A DNA stretch of 64,000 nucleotides, from NCBI RefSeq assembly GCF_001005295.1, contig NZ_LBMK01000002.1, forward strand, positions 1,093,779 through 1,157,778, given 5' to 3'. The translations under genes and the position numbers were made by a program. Origin of the DNA: Streptomyces yangpuensis (GTDB lineage: Bacteria; Actinomycetota; Actinomycetes; Streptomycetales; Streptomycetaceae). The notes beneath the pieces were generated by a model. That model did not search any database, had not been told where the DNA came from, and worked only from the letters and a program-made list of their open reading frames with translations. Below, piece after piece: positions 27,700-38,869 of the stretch (positions are counted from its first letter, which is position 1; the number at the start of each line of letters is the position of its first letter).

Positions 27700-28602
27700 C
27701 TACAGCCAGGCCGCGAACTCCAGGAGCAGCTCCGCGTCCCGGCGGCGTCCCGCGGCCAGGGCCCGGTTGCCCGACTCCACCGCCCGGAAGAGCGTCCAGC
27801 CCCGCAGCCGCTCCCGGTCCACGTCCAGCGCGTCCGCCAGCTTGTTCACCCGGCGCCGGGCGCCCGCCGCACCCGCCGAGGAGGCCACCTGGTCCTCAAG
27901 CCGGTCCCGGACCAGCCGCGCCAGGTCGTACGCCCGCTCGCCGACCAGCGGATCGGGGCCCACCGTCAGCCACGGCGCCCGCTCACCGGCCAGCACCTTG
28001 CCCTGCCGGAAGTTCCCGTGGAGCAGCAGTTCCTCCGGCGGGGCCGCCACCAGCTCCGCCCGCAGCGCCAGAGCGGTCTCGGCCAGCGCCCGGGCCTCCG
28101 CCGGAGCCGCCCGCAGGGCCTGCGACTGGTGCCCGGTCCGCTCGGCCACCGTCTCCCAGTCGTGCCCGGCCGGCGGGGCCACCCACAGCCGGCGCAGCGT
28201 GCCGCTCGCCTCCAGCAGCGCCTTCGCCTCCGGCAGGGACCGCAGCGACACCTCCGGGTGCAGCCGTTCCAGCAGCAGCGCCCCGTCCTCCTCGTGGTGC
28301 CGTGTGTCGAGGACCCGTACGGCGCCGAAACCGCCCCAGTGCGCCAGCGCGGCCAGTTCCCGGTCGGGCCGGGCGTGCGGGGGCGCCAGTTTCAGCGCGG
28401 CCGGGGTGCCGTCCGCGTAGGTGACGATGACGACCAGACTGCTGCGGCCGCCCGGGGCCTGCACCCGCTGGGCCCGTACGCCCCGCCGGGACAGCGCGGC
28501 CTCGGTGAGCCCGGGCAACCGCCCCAGCCAGTCCGCGTCCTGCGCCGTCTCCGGCATCTCGCCGAGCGCCCGTACAAGCCGCTCCGGCGGTTCGAAAGCC
28601 AT
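27700..28602 (-). CDS. Aminoglycoside phosphotransferase-like protein with altered catalytic loop
   Basis: 300 aa with the APH fold of the streptomycin 6-kinase group. The ATP-site lysine is in TPAALKLAPP and the PLVGERAYDLARLVRDRLED segment matches the family. The catalytic loop reads LLHGNFRQGK (His195-Gly196-Asn197), where active kinases have His-Gly-Asp; the DFG-like position reads VGPDP instead of IDP. Loss of the catalytic Asp suggests a pseudokinase or a changed activity. It lies between an SPFH gene and a DUF4439 gene on the same strand. Resistance should not be inferred. Confidence 0.8.
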   Translation of the reverse strand: MAFEPPERLVRALGEMPETAQDADWLGRLPGLTEAALSRRGVRAQRVQAPGGRSSLVVIVTYADGTPAALKLAPPHARPDRELAALAHWGGFGAVRVLDTRHHEEDGALLLERLHPEVSLRSLPEAKALLEASGTLRRLWVAPPAGHDWETVAERTGHQSQALRAAPAEARALAETALALRAELVAAPPEELLLHGNFRQGKVLAGERAPWLTVGPDPLVGERAYDLARLVRDRLEDQVASSAGAAGARRRVNKLADALDVDRERLRGWTLFRAVESGNRALAAGRRRDAELLLEFAAWL

Positions 28603-28636
28603 GCGTGCGTGGTCCCTTTCAGCTGGTGAGGGCTCG

Positions 28637-29077
28637 CTATGCGCGTTCGGTGAGCCCAGGGAAGGCTACGCCGACACCACGCCAGCGCGCCGCGCGCACG
28701 GCCGCGGCGCTCAGCGCGTCGGCAGCCTCGCGGCGCAGCGGGCCCTCCGCAGCCCGCACCAGATCGGAGTACGCGCCGGCCACCCGGTCCTCGATCACCG
28801 CGGCCAGCCGCTCGGCGTCGGCCGGGGTGCGCACCTCGAACGGCAGGGCGTAGGCGGCCTCCGAGGGCCGGGGCGTACCGCCCAGCTCCCGCACGGTCCG
28901 GGCCAGCGCGTCCCGGCGCGCGAGGTGGCCACCGTACGCCTCCCGGGCCTCCGTGGCGCGGGCGCCTGTGCTCCGCGCACCGACCACCCCGTACCCGTAC
29001 GCGGCCGCGTGCTCGGCGGCGAGAGCGGCCTGGGCGGCCTCCAGGGCCCGTCCGACGGGGGAGGGTTCGGGCTTCAC
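28637..29077 (-). CDS. Ferritin-like DUF4439 protein
   Basis: 146 aa, a four-helix-bundle pattern with ALAAEHAAAYGYGVVGAR at helix 1 and AYGGHLARRDALARTVRELG at helix 2, as in DUF4439. Metal-ligand-like Glu/His residues are present. The GTG start at 29077 overlaps the upstream lipoprotein stop by 4 bp (GTGA), so the two are a coupled pair. The biochemical role is not known. Confidence 0.8.
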   Translation of the reverse strand: MKPEPSPVGRALEAAQAALAAEHAAAYGYGVVGARSTGARATEAREAYGGHLARRDALARTVRELGGTPRPSEAAYALPFEVRTPADAERLAAVIEDRVAGAYSDLVRAAEGPLRREAADALSAAAVRAARWRGVGVAFPGLTERA

Positions 29078-29625
29078 GGCTTGGCTCCGGGGGTCGAGGT
29101 CAGCAGGTACACGTGCACGGCGCCGCAGGCGGCCACCGAGGCCAGCATCCGGGCCAGCTCCGCCGGCGCCCCGGCCAGGTCGATGGTCCGGGCCTCGGAC
29201 AGGCTCCGCTCGGCGTCGGCGAGTGCGGTCAGGGCCTCCTCGGGCTTCGCGGGCACCGGCTCGGCGCTCGCCGCGGGCGCGGCGGCCCCCGTACCGCCGG
29301 ACGGCGACGCCGAGGGGGACGGCGCGCCCGGGGCGGCGGGGGACAGGGCGGAGACGTGCGCGGCGACGGCGGCGCGCAGCGGGGCGAGCCGTCCGGCCAG
29401 GGCCGGATGGGCGGCGGTGGTGCTGTCGTAACGTTCCAGCAGCCGGGCGCTGTCACGAACGGCCGCCTCCCGCATCCGCCGTTCGAGTGAAAACGCCGGA
29501 TCGGTCGCCTTCGGGCGGCCGTCGGTGCACCCGGTCAGCAGCACGGCACCGGCCGCGCCGGCGGCCCCGGCGAGCAGGCTCCTGCGCGAAGGTCTCGGAG
29601 GTCTCGAAGGCAGGGTCCAGGGCAC
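29074..29625 (-). CDS. Putative Tat-exported lipoprotein
   Basis: 183 aa. The signal peptide has a twin-arginine motif (RPSRRSLLAG), a hydrophobic Ala/Gly stretch and the lipobox LLTGC, with the lipidated Cys at about residue 33. The mature part contains an Ala/Pro/Ser-rich linker (about 90-120) and two helical segments. It is coupled to the ferritin-like gene. The pair could be a surface helical-bundle module; no function is known. Anchoring to the outer face of the membrane is predicted. Confidence 0.78.
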   Translation of the reverse strand: MPWTLPSRPPRPSRRSLLAGAAGAAGAVLLTGCTDGRPKATDPAFSLERRMREAAVRDSARLLERYDSTTAAHPALAGRLAPLRAAVAAHVSALSPAAPGAPSPSASPSGGTGAAAPAASAEPVPAKPEEALTALADAERSLSEARTIDLAGAPAELARMLASVAACGAVHVYLLTSTPGAKP

Positions 29626-29794
29626 GGCGACGACCTCCGGGGTGATGACGGGGCTGGTGAGCGGGGCAGGGCCTGATCACGGTACCCGGGGCTCTCCTCG
29701 CAGGGCGGACGGCAACACCCTCCGACACCGGATACCCTTTGACCTGACACACGACGGAAACCACAACAGCACACGCGGCCGAGGAGTCACCCGG

Positions 29795-30307
29795 ATGAGC
29801 ACCACCCAGAGCGACAGGCTGCGCGGACTGCTGGAGCCGCTCGTCGCCGCCAAGGGCCTGGACCTCGAAGAGATCGAGCTGTCCCGCGCGGGCAAGCGCC
29901 GGATGCTGCGGATCATCGTGGACTCCGACGAGGGCGTGGAACTGGACGCGTGTGCCGAGCTGAGCCGTGAGGTCTCCGACAAGCTCGACGAATCCGACGT
30001 GATGGGCGAGGACGAGTACGTTCTCGAGGTGAGTTCGCCGGGCGCGGACCGCCCGCTGACCGAGCACCGCCACTACGTGCGGGCCATCGGCCGTCTCGTG
30101 AAGTTCCAGCTGTCCGCCGAGGACGCGAAGGGTGCCGGGGAACTGGTCGCCCGCATCCTCGACGTCGACGACGAGGGCATGGACCTCGAAGTACCGGGCG
30201 TGAAGGGCCGCAAGGCGACCGCCCGCCGCATTGCTTTCACCGACATCGCCAAGGCGCGTGTCGAGATCGAGTTCAACCGCAAGGACAAGAAGGAAGAGGA
30301 GGCGTAG
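29795..30307 (+). CDS. rimP: Ribosome maturation factor RimP
   Basis: 170 aa. The N-terminal RimP domain includes [20 protein letters not shown] and [10 protein letters not shown]; a C-terminal SH3-like domain and a Lys/Glu-rich tail follow. It helps 30S subunit assembly. It is the first gene of the rimP-nusA-ylxR-infB series; nusA starts 2 bp after its stop. The start is ATG 29795 with GGAG at about -11. Confidence 0.94.
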   Translation: MSTTQSDRLRGLLEPLVAAKGLDLEEIELSRAGKRRMLRIIVDSDEGVELDACAELSREVSDKLDESDVMGEDEYVLEVSSPGADRPLTEHRHYVRAIGRLVKFQLSAEDAKGAGELVARILDVDDEGMDLEVPGVKGRKATARRIAFTDIAKARVEIEFNRKDKKEEEA

Positions 30308-30309
30308 CC

Positions 30310-31320
30310 GTGGACATCGACATGAGTGCCCTGCGGGGTCTGGTCCGGGAGAAGGAGATCTCCTTCGACCTGCTCGTCGAGGCGATCGAGTCGGCCCTCC
30401 TCATCGCGTACCACCGGACCGAGGGGAGCTTCCGCCGCGCCCGCGTCGTGCTGGACCGCACCAACGGTCACGTGGTCGTGTGGGCGACGGAAGACCCGAG
30501 GGATCTCGAAGAGGGCCAGGAGCCCAAGGAGTTCGACGACACGCCGTCGGACTTCGGCCGGATCGCCGCGACGACCGCCAAGCAGGTGATCCTCCAGCGT
30601 CTGCGCGACGCCGAGGACGACCTGACCTTCGGCGAGTTCGCCGGCCGTGAGGGCGACGTCATCACCGGCGTCGTGCAGCAGGGCAAGGACCCCAAGAACG
30701 TCCTCGTCGACATCGGCAAGCTGGAGGCCATCCTGCCGGTGCAGGAGCAGGTCCCCGGCGAGGAGTACCCGCACGGGCTGCGCCTGAAGGCGTACGTCGT
30801 GCGCGTGGCGAAGGGTGTCCGCGGCCCGTCCGTGACCCTTTCGCGCACCCACCCGAACCTGGTGAAGAAGCTGTTCTCGCTGGAGGTCCCGGAGATCGCC
30901 GACGGCAGCGTCGAGATCTCGGCCATCGCCCGTGAGGCCGGTCACCGCACCAAGATCGCCGTCCGGTCCACCCGTTCGGGCCTGAACCCCAAGGGCGCCT
31001 GCATCGGCCCGATGGGCAGCCGCGTGCGCAACGTGATGGCCGAACTGCACGGCGAGAAGATCGACATCGTCGACTGGTCGGACGACCCGGCGGAGATGGT
31101 CGCGAACGCGCTGTCACCCGCCCGGGTGAGCAAGGTCGAGGTCGTCGACTGGGACTCCCGTTCGGCCCGGGTGACCGTGCCCGACTACCAGCTGTCCCTG
31201 GCCATCGGCAAGGAGGGCCAGAACGCCCGCCTCGCCGCGCGGCTCACCGGCTGGCGCATCGACATCCGTCCCGACACGGAGGCGTCCCCGGACGCGGACC
31301 GTGACCGGGGCGGGGAATAA
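30310..31320 (+). CDS. nusA: Transcription termination/antitermination factor NusA
   Basis: 336 aa, the short actinobacterial form. The N-terminal RNA-polymerase-binding domain is followed by an S1 domain (about residues 125-195) and two KH domains. [20 protein letters not shown] and [18 protein letters not shown] mark KH1 and KH2. The C-terminal acidic repeats of enterobacterial NusA are absent. The GTG start at 30310 follows the rimP stop after 2 bp, consistent with coupled translation. Confidence 0.95.
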   Translation: MDIDMSALRGLVREKEISFDLLVEAIESALLIAYHRTEGSFRRARVVLDRTNGHVVVWATEDPRDLEEGQEPKEFDDTPSDFGRIAATTAKQVILQRLRDAEDDLTFGEFAGREGDVITGVVQQGKDPKNVLVDIGKLEAILPVQEQVPGEEYPHGLRLKAYVVRVAKGVRGPSVTLSRTHPNLVKKLFSLEVPEIADGSVEISAIAREAGHRTKIAVRSTRSGLNPKGACIGPMGSRVRNVMAELHGEKIDIVDWSDDPAEMVANALSPARVSKVEVVDWDSRSARVTVPDYQLSLAIGKEGQNARLAARLTGWRIDIRPDTEASPDADRDRGGE

Positions 31321-31466
31321 ACCGGTACCGGCCGGGGCTTCCCCGACGGTAGACAGGTTCCACACGGCCGCTGTCCAGGCAGCGGATCAAGACAACACGA
31401 CAGCCGTTCGATTTTTCCCCCGGCACTCGCCGGGGGAGAGGTCGGTGCGGGGAGGTAGACTTAGGC

Positions 31467-31754
31467 GTGTCTGGCCGGACGCAAGCCCGCGCATGCCCCG
31501 AACGCACCTGTGTGGGGTGTCGGGAGCGAGCGGCCAAGAGCGATCTGCTGCGGATCGTGGCGATCGAGGACGAATGCGTCCCCGATCCTCGCGGTACGCT
31601 GCCCGGCCGGGGTGCGTACCTGCACCCTGCCGTGGTCTGCCTCGACCAGGCAGTCCGCCGCCGGGCGTTCCCCCGGGCCCTACGGTCCGCCGGAGCGCTC
31701 GACACGACGGATCTGCGCAATGCCGTGGCCGGGAAAGCCGGGACCACAGCGTAA
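31467..31754 (+). CDS. ylxR: YlxR (DUF448) RNA-binding protein
   Basis: 95 aa. The family signature ERTCVGCRER (about residues 12-21) and GRGAYLHP with VCLDQAVRRRAF are present. It is a small basic protein conserved between nusA and infB in Gram-positive bacteria and thought to bind RNA. The start GTG 31467 has GGGGAGG about 12 nt upstream; ATG codons nearby are out of frame. Confidence 0.9.
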   Translation: MSGRTQARACPERTCVGCRERAAKSDLLRIVAIEDECVPDPRGTLPGRGAYLHPAVVCLDQAVRRRAFPRALRSAGALDTTDLRNAVAGKAGTTA

Positions 31755-31821
31755 AGAAGTAGTACGGCACGGATACCCCGTGCGGTCAGGTACCTCGCGA
31801 GTTGGAAGTAGGTCGAGATTG

Positions 31822-31866
31822 CGATGAGCACTCGATGAGTACGCGATGAGTACGCCCATGAAGTAG
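31822..31866 (+). other. Three overlapping micro-ORFs on a tandem repeat in the infB leader
   Basis: Three 11-bp repeats (CGATGAGCACT, then CGATGAGTACG twice, 31822-31854) create three ATG codons. Each tiny frame ends in a TGA that overlaps the next ATG by 4 nt. They encode Met-Ser-Thr-Arg (31824-31838), Met-Ser-Thr-Arg (31835-31849) and Met-Ser-Thr-Pro-Met-Lys (31846-31866). A GGAAGTAGG element lies upstream of the first. Translation is not shown. Confidence 0.45.
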
Positions 31867-31870
31867 CGAC

Positions 31871-31890
31871 GGTCCGGCGTAACCCGGACC
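31871..31890 (+). promoter_or_regulatory. Leader hairpin before the infB ribosome site
   Basis: GGTCCGG (31871-31877) pairs with CCGGACC (31884-31890). It lies between the micro-ORFs and the AAAGGAG ribosome site of infB. Confidence 0.5.
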
Positions 31891-31903
31891 TAAAAGGAGC
31901 GAA

Positions 31904-34996
<3,093 letters not shown>

Positions 34997-35044
34997 GCGC
35001 GAGGCGGTTCGCACCGTGTCGTAACTCGGCAGCGACGCTGCGGG

Positions 35045-35088
35045 GGCCGGGGCCGGTCGGCGGAATATCCGTCGATCGGCCCCGGCCG
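35045..35088 (+). terminator. Terminator after infB
   Basis: GGCCGGGGCCGGTCG (from 35045) pairs with CGATCGGCCCCGGCC (35073-35087), with one mismatch and an A/T-containing loop. A short TT follows. Confidence 0.6.
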
Positions 35089-35195
35089 TTGCGTGTACGG
35101 TTCTGGTGACCCGGCCGCGCGAGCGCCGGGTGACCCTGCCGGGCGACGGCCCGGCAGGCCACCGAACCCGCACCGGCGGGATATCCGGCAACTGC

Positions 35196-35489
35196 ATGTA
35201 CGTGGGGACTCTGTCCTTCGACCTGCTCCTCGGCGACGTCCACTCGCTGAAGGAGAAACGCTCCGTCGTCCGGCCCATCGTCGCCGAGCTCCAGCGGAAG
35301 TTCTCCGTGAGCGCGGCAGAGGTGGGCGACCAGGATCTGCACCGCAGGGCCCGCATAGGGGTCGCGCTGGTGAGTGGGGACGCGGGGTTCCTCTCGGACG
35401 TACTGGACCGCTGCGAGCGGCTGGTCGCGGCACGTCCGGAAGTGGAGCTGCTGTCCGTACGACGGCGCCTCCACGGTGATGAAGACTGA
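35196..35489 (+). CDS. DUF503 (YlxP-like) protein
   Basis: 97 aa. The DUF503 pattern is FDLLLGDVHSLKEKRSVVRP at the N-terminus, then FSVSAAEVGDQDLHRRARIG. It is a small protein regularly encoded between infB and rbfA, probably linked to ribosome assembly; its mechanism is unknown. The ATG at 35196 is chosen for the family N-terminus although upstream sequence is open. Confidence 0.9.
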   Translation: MYVGTLSFDLLLGDVHSLKEKRSVVRPIVAELQRKFSVSAAEVGDQDLHRRARIGVALVSGDAGFLSDVLDRCERLVAARPEVELLSVRRRLHGDED

Positions 35490-35523
35490 TTGCTTGTCTG
35501 CAAGAAAAGAAGGAGACGGACCA

Positions 35524-35973
35524 GTGGCCGACAATGCGCGGGCGAAGAAGCTGGCGGACCTCATCCGGGAGGTGGTGGCGGAGAAGCTGCAGCGCGGTGT
35601 CAAGGACCCCCGCCTCGGTACGCACGTGACCATCACGGACACCCGGGTCACCGGCGACCTGCGGGAGGCCACGGTCTTCTACACGGTCTACGGCGACGAC
35701 GAGGACCGCGCCAGCGCGGCAGCCGGCCTGGAGAGCGCCAAGGGTGTCCTGCGCTCCGCGGTCGGCCGGGCTGCGGGGACCAAGTTCACCCCCACCCTGA
35801 CCTTCGTCGCCGACGCCCTCCCGGAGAACGCCAAGACCATCGAGGACCTCCTCGACAAGGCGCGCGCCTCCGACGCCCAGGTGCGCGAGGTCTCCTCCGG
35901 CGCGCAGTACGCCGGCGACGCCGACCCGTACAAGAAGCCGGGCGACGACGACGAGGACGCAGCGGCGGAATGA
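35524..35973 (+). CDS. rbfA: 30S ribosome-binding factor RbfA
   Basis: 149 aa, a KH-type fold: KKLADLIREVVAEKLQRGVK at helix 1 and DTRVTGDLREATVFYTVYG in the beta-hairpin. An acidic C-terminal tail (PGDDDEDAAAE) is present. It binds the 30S subunit during maturation and cold adaptation. The start is GTG 35524 with AAGGAGA about 7 nt upstream. It overlaps truB by 4 bp (ATGA). Confidence 0.94.
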   Translation: MADNARAKKLADLIREVVAEKLQRGVKDPRLGTHVTITDTRVTGDLREATVFYTVYGDDEDRASAAAGLESAKGVLRSAVGRAAGTKFTPTLTFVADALPENAKTIEDLLDKARASDAQVREVSSGAQYAGDADPYKKPGDDDEDAAAE

Positions 35974-36878
35974 GCACCAACGCAGGGAAGACTCCGGACG
36001 GCCTTGTCATCGTCGACAAGCCGTCCGGCTTCACTTCGCACGACGTGGTCGCCAAGATGCGCGGGATCGCCAGGACCCGCCGCGTCGGCCACGCCGGCAC
36101 CCTCGACCCGATGGCGACGGGCGTGCTGGTCCTCGGCGTGGAGAAGGCCACCAAGCTCCTCGGCCACCTCGCGCTCACGGAGAAGGAGTACCTCGGCACG
36201 ATCCGCCTGGGCCAGAACACCCTGACGGACGACGCCGAAGGCGAGATCACCACCTCCACGGACGCCACCGGGGTCACCCGGGAAGCCGTGGACGCGGGCG
36301 TCGCCAAGCTGTCCGGCGACATCATGCAGGTCCCGTCCAAGGTCAGCGCCATCAAGATCAAGGGCGTGCGTTCCTACAAGCGCGCCCGCGACGGCGAGGA
36401 CTTCGAGATCCCGGCCCGGCCGGTCACCATCTCGTCGTTCCAGGTGTACGACATGCGGGAGGCGGAGGCCGAGGACGGCACCAAGGTCGTCGACCTCGTC
36501 GTCTCCGTGGTCTGCTCCAGCGGTACGTACATCCGCGCTCTCGCCCGCGACCTCGGCGCCGACCTCGGCGTCGGCGGACACCTGACCGCGCTGCGCCGCA
36601 CCCGGGTGGGCCCGTACAAGCTCGACCGCGCGCGGACCCTGGACCAGCTCCAGGAGGAGCTGACCGTCATGCCGATCGGCGAGGCGGCCGCCGCGGCCTT
36701 CCCCCGCTGGGACCTCGACGCCCGGCGGGCCTCGCTGCTCGCCAACGGCGTGCGGATCGACATGCCGGAGGAGTACGAGGCCGGCCGTACGGTCGCGGTC
36801 TTCGGGCCGCAGGGCCAGCTCCTCGGGCTCGTCGAGAGCAAGAACGGAAAGGCGAAGTCCCTCGCGGTCTTCGTCTGA
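35970..36878 (+). CDS. truB: tRNA pseudouridine-55 synthase TruB
   Basis: 302 aa. The catalytic Asp46 is in GHAGTLDPMATGVL. KPSGFTSHD, the tRNA-binding QVPSKVSAIKIKGVRSY and CSSGTYIRALARDLG are all present, followed by a C-terminal PUA-like region. It modifies U55 of tRNAs. Translationally coupled to rbfA. A 16-bp perfect hairpin starts 9 bp after the stop. Confidence 0.95.
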   Translation: MSTNAGKTPDGLVIVDKPSGFTSHDVVAKMRGIARTRRVGHAGTLDPMATGVLVLGVEKATKLLGHLALTEKEYLGTIRLGQNTLTDDAEGEITTSTDATGVTREAVDAGVAKLSGDIMQVPSKVSAIKIKGVRSYKRARDGEDFEIPARPVTISSFQVYDMREAEAEDGTKVVDLVVSVVCSSGTYIRALARDLGADLGVGGHLTALRRTRVGPYKLDRARTLDQLQEELTVMPIGEAAAAAFPRWDLDARRASLLANGVRIDMPEEYEAGRTVAVFGPQGQLLGLVESKNGKAKSLAVFV

Positions 36879-36886
36879 TCGTTGAC

Positions 36887-36930
36887 GTGGAGCGGTGAGC
36901 GCACATGCCGTGCCGCTCACCGCTCCACGA
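36887..36930 (+). terminator. Long hairpin after truB
   Basis: CGTGGAGCGGTGAGCG (36887-36902) pairs perfectly over 16 bp with CGCTCACCGCTCCACG (36915-36930). No T tract follows. Confidence 0.65.
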
Positions 36931-36968
36931 CCCCCCTCGGGTAGGTCTCTATCCACCCGGACGCTGCT

Positions 36969-37001
36969 ATTCACCCGTCCGAGCAGGCGCTCGGAGTGAA
37001 T
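36969..37001. repeat. Interrupted inverted repeat downstream of truB
   Basis: ATTCAC and CCGAGC on the left pair with GCTCGG and GTGAAT on the right around a 4-nt AGGC loop, with a 4-nt and a 1-nt bulge. It could be an operator or an mRNA hairpin. Confidence 0.4.
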
Positions 37002-37052
37002 GGAGGGAGCGTAAGGGGGCGCGTTCGCCACGTGTGCTTTTCGTGCTGATCT

Positions 37053-37807
37053 TCACCTGCCTACCGTCGTGAGCACGGGGCGTTGCGGGTGGGCGTTGCG
37101 GCCATGGCGGAGCTCGTCACCGCACCGCCCGGCCTGGCGCCGGCCCTCATCCGCACCGACGGCCTCGGGATCCGGCCGCTGCCGGTGGCCCGGCGCGAGT
37201 CCATCGAACCCGGGACCTACGCAGGGCGCCGAACGCACCGCTGCCCCGCCGCCTATGCGCCACGCCGCTGCGGCCCTGCCGGGACGCCGCGGGCCGGGTG
37301 GAACGGTGATCCGGTGCCGAGCCGCAGGGCCTGCGTGGCACAGCGAGTCGGTGCCCGGCTCGGGTGCGACTGGTCCGCTTGCCCGGGGCATCGGGCCGAT
37401 GACGGGTCTTGGCGGCTCCGCCGGGGCCGGGTGTGTGCCGGGGCGATCCCCGCAGGGCGCCGAACGCACCGCTGCCACACTTTCCGGCCCCGAGAACCGT
37501 TCGGTGTCCGAGGAGACGCCCCGGCGCGGACCCGGCCCCACCGGACCCCGCCGCCGGAGCTCGCCCACCGCCTCGGGCCGGGGACCGAGGCCACCAACGC
37601 GTGGCTGAGCGGCACCGGGGCCCGGCCGGTCGTCGCCGCGCGCCCCGAGTACTGGGAGTGGGCCGGCGCCCTGCACCGGCCCGAGGCCCGCCGGTCCCGT
37701 CCGGCCCGGACGCCGATGCGTGGCACCGGCCCCCGGCATGGCAGTCTTAGACCTGCAATCGGCAATCAGTTCAAGGACCAACCGGGTTCGGGCGAGGAGC
37801 GGTCACA
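37053..37807. other. Region between truB and ribF with repeats and gene-like remnants, no recognised gene
   Basis: About 750 bp. Two stretches in one rightward frame have the G/C-rich third positions of real genes: 37083-37220 (from VGVAAMAELVTAPPG) and about 37560-37700 (GTEATNAWLSGTGARPVVAA). The sequence between them does not in that frame. A perfect 25-bp direct repeat (37221-37245 and 37452-37476, starting GCAGGGCGCCGAACGCACCG) begins where the first stretch ends. This may be a decayed gene disrupted by a repeat element. No family was recognised. Confidence 0.4.
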
Positions 37808-38764
37808 GTGCAGCGCTGGCGTGGCTTGGAGGACATCCCCCAGGACTGGGGACGCAGCGTCGTCACCATCGGCTCCTACGACGGCGTGCACCGGGGACAT
37901 CAGCTGATCATCGGACGGGCCGTGGCCACCGCGCGCGAGCTCGGCGTGCCGTCCGTCGTTGTCACCTTCGACCCGCACCCGAGCGAGGTCGTCCGCCCCG
38001 GCAGCCACCCGCCGATCCTGGCCCCGTACGACCGGCGCGCTGAGCTGATGGCCGGGCTGGGCGTGGACGCGCTGCTGATCCTCCCCTTCACCGCGGAGTT
38101 CTCGCAGCTGTCCCCGGCCGACTTCATCGTCAAGGTGCTCGCCGACAAGCTGCACGCCCTGGCCGTCATCGAGGGCCCGAACTTCCGCTTCGGCCACCGT
38201 GCCGCGGGGAACGTCGACTTCCTGCGCGAACTGGGTTCCACCTACGACTACCGCGTCGAGGTCGTGGACCTTGTGGAGCGCGGCGAGGCGGGCGGCGGCG
38301 TGCCGTTCTCCTCGACCCTGGCGCGCAGGCTGGTGGCCGAGGGCGACATGGACGGCGCGGCCGAGGTCCTGGGGCGCCCCCACCGGGTCGAGGGCGTGGT
38401 GGTGCGCGGAGCGCAGCGCGGCCGTGAGCTCGGCTACCCGACGGCGAACGTGGAGACGAGGCCGCACACCGCGATCCCGGCGGACGGGGTCTACGCGGGC
38501 TGGCTGACGGCGGACGGCGAGCGGATGCCCGCGGCGATCTCGGTGGGGACGAACGTGCAGTTCGACGCGACCGAGCGGACGGTCGAGGCATACGCGATCG
38601 ACCGGGTCGGGCTGGACCTGTACGGCAAGCACGTGGCGGTCGACTTCCTCGCGTACGTGCGGGGGATGGCGAAGTTCGAGTCGCTGGACGGGCTGCTGGA
38701 GGCGATCGCCGACGACGTGAAGCGGGCGCGGGTGCTGACCGACGCGTACGACCTGAAGCGCTGA
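37808..38764 (+). CDS. ribF: Bifunctional riboflavin kinase / FAD synthetase
   Basis: 318 aa. The N-terminal FAD synthetase has the nucleotidyltransferase motif SYDGVHRGHQ (about residues 23-32) and GPNFRFGHRAAGN. The C-terminal riboflavin kinase has GYPTANV and the late segment VDFLAYVRGMAKFESL. It makes FMN and FAD from riboflavin. The start is GTG 37808 with GAGGAG about 9 nt upstream. Confidence 0.95.
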   Translation: MQRWRGLEDIPQDWGRSVVTIGSYDGVHRGHQLIIGRAVATARELGVPSVVVTFDPHPSEVVRPGSHPPILAPYDRRAELMAGLGVDALLILPFTAEFSQLSPADFIVKVLADKLHALAVIEGPNFRFGHRAAGNVDFLRELGSTYDYRVEVVDLVERGEAGGGVPFSSTLARRLVAEGDMDGAAEVLGRPHRVEGVVVRGAQRGRELGYPTANVETRPHTAIPADGVYAGWLTADGERMPAAISVGTNVQFDATERTVEAYAIDRVGLDLYGKHVAVDFLAYVRGMAKFESLDGLLEAIADDVKRARVLTDAYDLKR

Positions 38765-38869
38765 CGCGGAACGGGCGAGGGCCCGTACCGCCCCGTGATC
38801 CGACCGGATCCGGGGTGGTACGGGCCCTTCCTGTTGTGCGGGGTGCGGCGCGTTGTGCGGCGCGGCAGG

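Noticed and set aside
27700..28602. Aminoglycoside resistance gene
   Set aside because: The catalytic Asp is missing and the context is chromosomal core, so a resistance call is not supported.
37053..37781. A 242-codon minus-strand frame between truB and ribF
   Set aside because: No family features and poor codon character; the gene-like bias is in short pieces on the plus strand.
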